Shown here piece by piece: positions 58,163-64,000 of a DNA stretch of 64,000 nucleotides. Each line of letters begins with the position of its first letter. Position 1 is the stretch's first letter. The translations under genes and the position numbers were made by a program. The stretch lies in assembly GCF_000321225.1 (NCBI RefSeq), contig NW_004452108.1, forward strand, positions 26,408 to 90,407. Direction: 5' to 3'. Source of the stretch: Odobenus rosmarus divergens (taxonomy: Eukaryota > Chordata > Mammalia > Carnivora > Odobenidae). The notes beneath the pieces were generated by a model, which was given only the letters and a program-made list of their open reading frames with translations, did not search any database and had not been told where the DNA came from.

Positions 58163-59704
58163 TTAAAGCCCTCTGAGTGAAGATCATGGGCCTAAGAAAG
58201 TCTGTTTCTATGTGGGAAGAGGCACCCTGGGCTATACAGGAAAAATCTATCCAATCCTACAGTCCCAACCCTGAATTCCAGAATTGCATAAGTGGCTGGG
58301 GACTTGCTAAGGAAAGGTTCCAATGTCTGCATGAACGCTGGTCTAACCTTGCCTTTCCCTGAATCCACCGGTTAGTGTCTATGAAATGTGTTCCCCAAGT
58401 CATGATCTTTGCCTGCCTCCCCCAGTCCGAGCTCCCAAACCAGAAACTCCTGGGACACAGTGAAGCGTGTCACCCATCTCTGTAACCCTCACTCCTGGTG
58501 GGGGATAGCGGACCATAGGGACTCTATAAATACTGAATTGCACTGAATCACTAACTGTCAGGGTTGGTTATGGATGATTCAGAAAACCCAATCTTAGATA
58601 CCAAAGTACCCAGTTTGCCAACATGCATTGACTATAGTAACCGTAAGTATACAATTTTCTGGTGGGAGCAGGATAGCTTTCTCCTCATGCCACACACCAA
58701 AGAGACAGCAAATACAAACCACTCTCTCAGAAATTGTGTTCTATGGGGAGCAGACAAATGGGGCAGTGCCCCCCTCTCTCTCTCTGTCTTTCTCTCTCTG
58801 CAAGAAATTCCAGCATGTTGCCATGCTGATGGGAACAATTACATATGTATTTTGTGAAGTGATTTATTAGAGCAAAATGAGGTCCTTCTCCTTCATCCAC
58901 CTTACTTCTGTTTTCTCCAACTGTCTTTTGCGCTGAAGAGCAAAGAGCTAGAAGGGGGATTTATAACTCCTGCTTTAGACCCATTGGCTCCAAGATAGAC
59001 CCCCCCAGATAAGTCCCTTGGGTAGGTCAGGTTGAAGTTCCCAGCATCACCGTGGAAACATCTCCATTGCTGGGAAATATCGAAAACTGCGGGTGTCAGG
59101 TGAACTAGATTTCAAAAACAAGTCAGAATTACATAGAGGCAGAAGAGGAGTGATAAAGGGATGATTTTAGTTAACAAGTAAGTGGCCATGCCACCCCCTC
59201 GGGTGATGGGGATGTACAGAAGCAACCACTTATACATCCAGTATTGAAGTTAGAGCTCGGCAATTGGGAGTACCTATTAATGACACTCCTGTGACATCCT
59301 CCTACATGGTGTACATACACTGTACTTTGATTATCCAAGTTGAATCCCTCAAGTCCGTGAGGGAGACCATAAGGCGGGGGCACAGGAACAGCCAGTGATG
59401 AGGCATGCGTCACAGCAGCAAAAACAGGGTCAGCGTGACTGCACTGTGGGTATTCACGGGTAATAGCTTCTGATCTTATCGATGGAGTCCTCCAATCTCA
59501 GCCCCAGAGGGAAGGAAGGAGAAACTGGGCTGGGCTTGCGGACCTGAGGAAGTATCCTGTGGACCTATTACATTTATTAAGGGAAAACAGACCTTGAGAG
59601 AAGAGAAGGACCTTCTTGCAAAAGACAAATGGCTAAAGCCATGTTATTAGATTAAATAGAAATGACGTTGATTTTGTAAAGGGCATGGCTACAAATCAAT
59701 TCAT
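58163..59704. other. No recognised gene or repeat
   Basis: Unique DNA. A CT-rich run lies at 58771-58801. Frames of up to 97 codons, none recognisable. Confidence 0.45.
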
Positions 59705-59870
59705 GTAAGTTCCTTTACCAAATATTTATAGGATATCTACTGTAAACTCAACATTATGTTAGCCACTAGACTAAGGGGACTAAGGTATATTAAACATGAT
59801 CGCTGCCTCCCAGGAGCTCAGAGAACAAGGGTTAGGGGGACACAGACATATAAGCACCTCAGACTGCCCA
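59705..59870 (-). mobile_element. LINE-2 3' end, minus strand
   Basis: 'ccaaatatttataggatatc', 'caacattatgttagccacta' and 'gatcgctgcctcccaggagc' match the reverse L2 terminus. Confidence 0.65.
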
Positions 59871-61599
59871 GCTCTGTGCTTTGCACCTTGCAAGCACTCA
59901 CAAACCCTAGTGGCCATGACGATGATGACAATGATGATATTATAGTGCGGTAAGGGCACCCATAGAGGTCCAGAGGAGCTTTTCTGGCAGCATAGAAAAT
60001 GAATGACCAAGTCTTTCAGGATGGTCAGGGAAGGGGTGCTCAAGCTGGTGAGCAGAGGAAGAGACAAGATACAGCGGACCAGAAGAATGTCCAAGCCAAC
60101 TACAAAGGGCCTGTGAAGACTGCTGGGAGCTCAGAGTCCCTTATGGAGAACTGAAGGGATGGTCTGAGAACCCAGCATCCCGGCCCAAGGATCAGGCCAG
60201 TTCACACGCGAGCTTGCACCCCTGCTATATGAGCAGGCTTCAGGGGAAACTACGTTGTTGTTGTTTTTCCCTCCTTGAAAGGGGTTCCTTCCCATTTCCA
60301 CTCCACATCTTTGAAATGACTATCAGAGATGAAGGATGACTGACAACAAGGAACAATTCTGCTACAGTGATCTGTGCAATGTCGACCACAAACCTCACCA
60401 ATCCCTTGGACTTCACATAATGAAAAACCACAGAATGATGGCAAATGGCATTCTATCAGATTCCAGGCGCTTTCCAACACCATCTGCACTTTGTCTTCCA
60501 TAAATGAAAAGCATGCGTGGATTAAAGTTTGAATATTGAGTGTGTGATGCTTTGTATCTCAATTCCACAGATAACTTTCTCCATCCTGATGTTTCAGCAT
60601 GATCTGTCCTTCAGGTTCTCAGACTCTGGAATATGCCTCTAGCACTTACTTCTGTCTGGTTCCAAATCAGAGTACAGCTTTCCCAAGTGTGCACAAGCCC
60701 AGAGGAAGACAGGACCAACCAGGTAGAACTCGGTCATCAGAAACCAGGGAAGAATCCATGTGCACGCTGATGAGGTTCGACTCCCAAGCCGAAAGCCCTT
60801 CATTACAACCCCAGTCAAGACGGAGACCAGCTGGGTCGCAGGCAGTTCTTTGCTAGAGTTGACTTGTGTTGTCTTGGGAGAGCTAATGGTTACATTGCCA
60901 GGTATTTAAAGAGCTGGTTGTTAAAGCCACCATTTAAAATTAAATTATAGTCAAGTAATTATATAGTGAAATGTAACAAATATTCAAAACTCATCACAGT
61001 CTAATTAATTTATTGCATTTTACTCTCATCTCTGTTCTTGAAGTCATTAGCAGCCACTGGAACTACACCCAGGAAACACTGGATAACGGTGTCCTACAGG
61101 GTGTCCCCAGCTCTGCATGCAAGAGCGTCCTGATAGTAGCTTGAAGGCAGCCACAGTGGGAGTATTTATACCACAGAAGTTGTCAAATGCTACAAATAAG
61201 GGGGTTTTTGTTTCCCTGAATGACTGTGGTCAAACATTTACCAGCCAGCACCACGCCTGGTGAGGGCCCCATAGGTGTGGTGTAGGAGTTTACTCTGGGG
61301 AGTGACGTGGTTCATTCTGTGTCTCTGAACGACCTCCCCTGGCTGGGGTGTGGCATCTGGAATGGCAAGAGGAGGCTCCAGAGGTGTTAACAGAGCAGCT
61401 AACAGCTGATGGTCCACACCGCAGGATAGACGGCTGGTCCTGGGGCTGGCGAAGCCTCAGGGGCGATGAGAAGGAAACTGGGAACGGCGGGGCTTATGCT
61501 GCACTGGGGAGGACTGAGGGAGAACTAGGAGCCAAAGATGGCTCTGGGTTTTTTGGTTTTTTGTTTATTTGTTTTTTTAAACCACAGATGCTTTTGCCC
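59871..61599. other. No recognised gene or repeat
   Basis: Unique DNA. A (GAT)-rich spot lies at 59919-59941. The AT-rich part at 60940-61020, with 'agtctaattaatttattgca', could be conserved non-coding but nothing proves it. Confidence 0.42.
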
Positions 61600-62120
61600 T
61601 CTTTTTCTTTCTTTTTTTTTTTATTGTGGGAAAATGTACATAAATGTACTATTTTAACCATTTTTAAGGCATTAAGTTCATTCACAATGTTATGTAACCA
61701 TCACCACTATCTGCCTCCAGGCCTTTTCCTCATCCCAAACAGAAACTGCCCCCATGAACCTCAAGTCCCCATCCCCTCAGCCCCCAGCCCCTGTAACCGC
61801 TATTTTACTTTCTGTCTCCATAAATTTCTTTCTAGCTACCTCACATAAATGGAATCATACAGTATGTGTCCTTTCGTGTTAGACTCATTTCCCTTAGCTT
61901 CACCTAGAAGTGGAATTGAGGGATCATATGATAATTCCATGTTTAGCTTTTTGAGTGACTGCCAAACTGTTTTCCACAGTGCGCATTCTCCATGCCCACC
62001 AGCAATGCATGAGGGTTCTCATTTCTCCACAGTCTCGCTAACACCAGCTATTTTCCATTTCTCTAGTAATAGCCTTCCTAATGGATGTGATCTCTTGCTC
62101 TCTTTTATGTAATCACAATG
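61600..62120 (-). mobile_element. LINE-1 3' end, minus strand (L1M type)
   Basis: Reverse L1: T-run at 61611-61622, then 'gtacataaatgtactatttt', 'gttatgtaaccatcaccact', 'tggaatcatacagtatgtgt', 'ctagaagtggaattgaggga' and 'aaactgttttccacagtgcg'. An internal stretch between the 'ttagcttcac' and 'ctagaagtgg' blocks is missing. The 166-codon plus frame at 61348-61848 runs into this element and is not a gene. Confidence 0.85.
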
Positions 62121-62939
62121 AAATATCGTCAGATTGCATCCTGCAGGTATGCCCATTACATGCCTCCATTGCTTTCTACATTATTTATTTATAGGACACA
62201 TTTTTGTACAGGGTTGTATATACCAATCTATGTACTCTGTGCCGTATGGGCAATTTAAGGCATTGTTAAAGGTAATCTCAACAGATTTATAACCTTGTCT
62301 ATGTTTCTTTCCTTAGCAAGCGTGGTGATGGGGATGGGCAGCCTGTCTAGAAACCTTGGTGATGTGTCCCTGTCAGACCTAGAGAGTCTAGGAGTCAGTT
62401 CCGGTACTTTCTTTTCCCTTCCCCTCTACCCCTGCCAGCCTTGTGCATGTCACAAACCAGTGCCTGGGAGGAGGGCAGGAGCAAGGGCAACTCATACAGC
62501 CTTCACACTCATATTTATGGGCCACTGCTCAGTTTCAAAATGACCGGAACCAAGGAGTGGATAAACAGGGGAAATAATGCAAGGTCTGCAAACTGCCCCT
62601 AGCCAGACTGACCCGGCCGCCCATATCTGATCCTCCAGATATCTGAACCTTCAACAATAAATAACATGGGTCCTGGAGCAGAAGACACAGGAGTAATTTA
62701 TACCTCAAAATCCAAACAAGTGCCAAACTGCGGTCGATTCTATGAATATAAATCCCACCTTGTTCATATGTGGACTCTCTGTGGTCTGAAAAAGAACAAC
62801 GAGCAAGAAGGTGCTTTCCTAAGAGTTCCAAATGGTCAGGTCTTGAACTTGGGCACTTGTAGCATCTTCGGCAAGGGCTCGGCAGAGATTGGAGGAAAGA
62901 TGTCTGTGTCCTTGGCTGGAGATCATCCCCCCTCCTCAG
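62121..62939. other. No recognised gene or repeat
   Basis: Unique DNA. Frames of 135 codons (62535-62942 minus) and 128 codons (62666-63052 plus) oppose each other over the same bases. Confidence 0.45.
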
Positions 62940-63080
62940 CAAGTTTTCACCGCACTTTACAATCTCAGAGTGTCAGAGCTGGAAGAATGTTTGTGACCCT
63001 CAGACCCTGTCACCTCATCATACAGATGAGATCATCACGGCCAGGAGTTTAAGGGAGGTAAGCTGGCCCCAAGCCTGTCA
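62940..63080 (-). mobile_element. MIR3/L3-like remnant (tentative)
   Basis: 'gagtgtcagagctggaagaa', 'acctcatcatacagatgaga' and 'gccaggagtttaagggaggt' have the layout of an old MIR3/L3-type repeat. Confidence 0.42.
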
Positions 63081-63289
63081 CTCCCGGCCAGCCCTCAGGC
63101 CTGGCATGCCCACCGAGATCTATGGCATTTGGGCCTAGGCTGAGAGAGAATTGGGGAACCTGCAGAGAGAGTGTAGGGGGGCAAATGTCTCCTGAGTCTG
63201 GGCATGAGTCGGATTTCTTTCAACAAGTAGCAGCAGTGATATCTCACTCTGCAGTCCTGGAGTGGGGAAGCCTACTTGGTCAGCTTTGA
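63081..63289. other. No recognised gene or repeat
   Basis: Short unique stretch with nothing to report. Confidence 0.5.
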
Positions 63290-63740
63290 CTCACAAACAC
63301 CCCATAACTAAGTGACTTAAAACACAACCACTGATTATCTTACAACTCTGTGGGTTGGCAGCTTGAGCTGGGCTCAGCGACATGATTTCCTCTTCTGTTG
63401 CTGGGGCATCTGGGGGCTGGCTGGTCTGAGATGGCCTCAGCTAGGACAGTTCATCTCAGCCCCTGTCCTCTAGCACACTGGCCTGGGCAGCTTCCAACAG
63501 CAGCAGGTAAGTGTTCCAACTCTGGAGGAGCTCAGAGAAAGAGAAAGAGAGAACATCGATGTGTGCAAGACCCCGAGGTCCAGAGCTGGCCCACCTTCAT
63601 TTCCACTGCATTCCGTGGGCCAAAGCAAGACACAGGCCAGCCCGGACTTGGGAGGAAGAGAAGGAGCCACAAAGGTACATTGCAAAGAGCACAGGTCCAG
63701 GAAGGAGCTCAGGACTGTGGCCATTCTTCCACTCTGCCAC
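63290..63740 (-). mobile_element. MaLR solo LTR (MLT1-like), minus strand
   Basis: Reads in reverse: 'cccataactaagtgacttaa', 'caactctgtgggttggcagc', 'ttccactgcattccgtgggc' and 'caaagcaagacacaggccag'. These are complements of blocks seen in sense at 31791-32230, so the two copies belong to related families. No internal region. Overlapping plus frames of up to 117 codons here are LTR sequence. Confidence 0.7.
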
Positions 63741-64000
63741 CACCCCCATGACGTGGTCCAGATGGTTCACAACTGCTTGCTCTTGAGAAAGCTGAGGGTT
63801 TGAACAAAGAGAATCTCAGTGGGGATTAGTGTGGAATGAATACCAGGGGGCCTCTTCTGAGTGTTTGGGCCATTTAAATCCCCAACACTGTTGCTCAATC
63901 CTACGGAGATGGCGGCCCTCCAACCGGACAGAATGCATCATCCACTGGCTTGGTCATTAGAAGCTGGCACAAGTTATCTACCTTGGAGAAATGTGACAAT
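63741..64000. other. Unique DNA to window end
   Basis: Nothing recognised. Confidence 0.5.

Noticed and set aside
61348..61848. 166-codon plus frame
   Set aside because: It enters a T-rich LINE-1 3' end and unique DNA with no recognisable domain.
1..64000. CRISPR arrays, operons, bacterial insertion sequences, integrated phage
   Set aside because: The sequence is mammalian. The only regular repeats are microsatellites and two-copy local duplications.

Overview
This is a 64 kb piece of nuclear genome from a carnivoran mammal. The best marker is the tRNA-derived carnivore SINE (SINEC/Can-SINE). I count twelve copies, most with clear target-site duplications, and the window opens with the 3' end of a carnivore-type LINE-1. 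The SINE subfamilies look like those of arctoid caniforms (bears, seals, mustelids and relatives). I see no copy of the young dog-specific SINEC_Cf type, so a non-dog caniform is likely; that last step is inference.

I find no intact protein-coding gene and no exon I can defend. Open frames reach at most about 230 codons, lie in repeats, poly-T or GC-rich DNA, and match no family I know. The window is best read as intergenic or deep intronic. Its recognisable content is retrocopies, transposon fossils, a few local tandem duplications and some possible regulatory DNA.

Layout. 1-1,200: L1 3' end, a decayed EIF2A retrocopy, and a SINE. 1.2-11.9 kb: mostly unique sequence with an old LINE-like block, MIRs, a (TG)n tract and an L2. 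11.9-17.3 kb: dense insertions, namely three SINEs (one nested in a MIR), an internally deleted Tigger DNA transposon with both ends intact, another SINE, and an unidentified 1.4 kb retrocopy with poly(A) and a duplicated target. 17.3-24.8 kb: unique DNA with a small CpG-dense patch, a MaLR LTR, a hAT remnant, an L2, a possible conserved non-coding block and a head-to-tail SINE pair. 24.8-27.3 kb: a 5'-truncated, rearranged old L1 on the + strand. 27.3-42.7 kb: mostly unique, GC-richer DNA with L2, MIR and MaLR pieces. 42.75-46.5 kb: an old L1 interrupted by a U6 snRNA retropseudogene, then an L2, then an antisense L1 carrying two SINEs. 46.5-64 kb: MIRs, LTRs, MER5A, two more L1 3' ends, three minisatellite-like duplications and long unique stretches.

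No genes work together here in the pathway sense. The shared thread is LINE-1 activity in trans: the EIF2A copy, the unidentified retrocopy, the U6 copy and all SINEs carry hallmarks of L1-mediated reverse transcription (A-rich tails, duplicated targets, or both).
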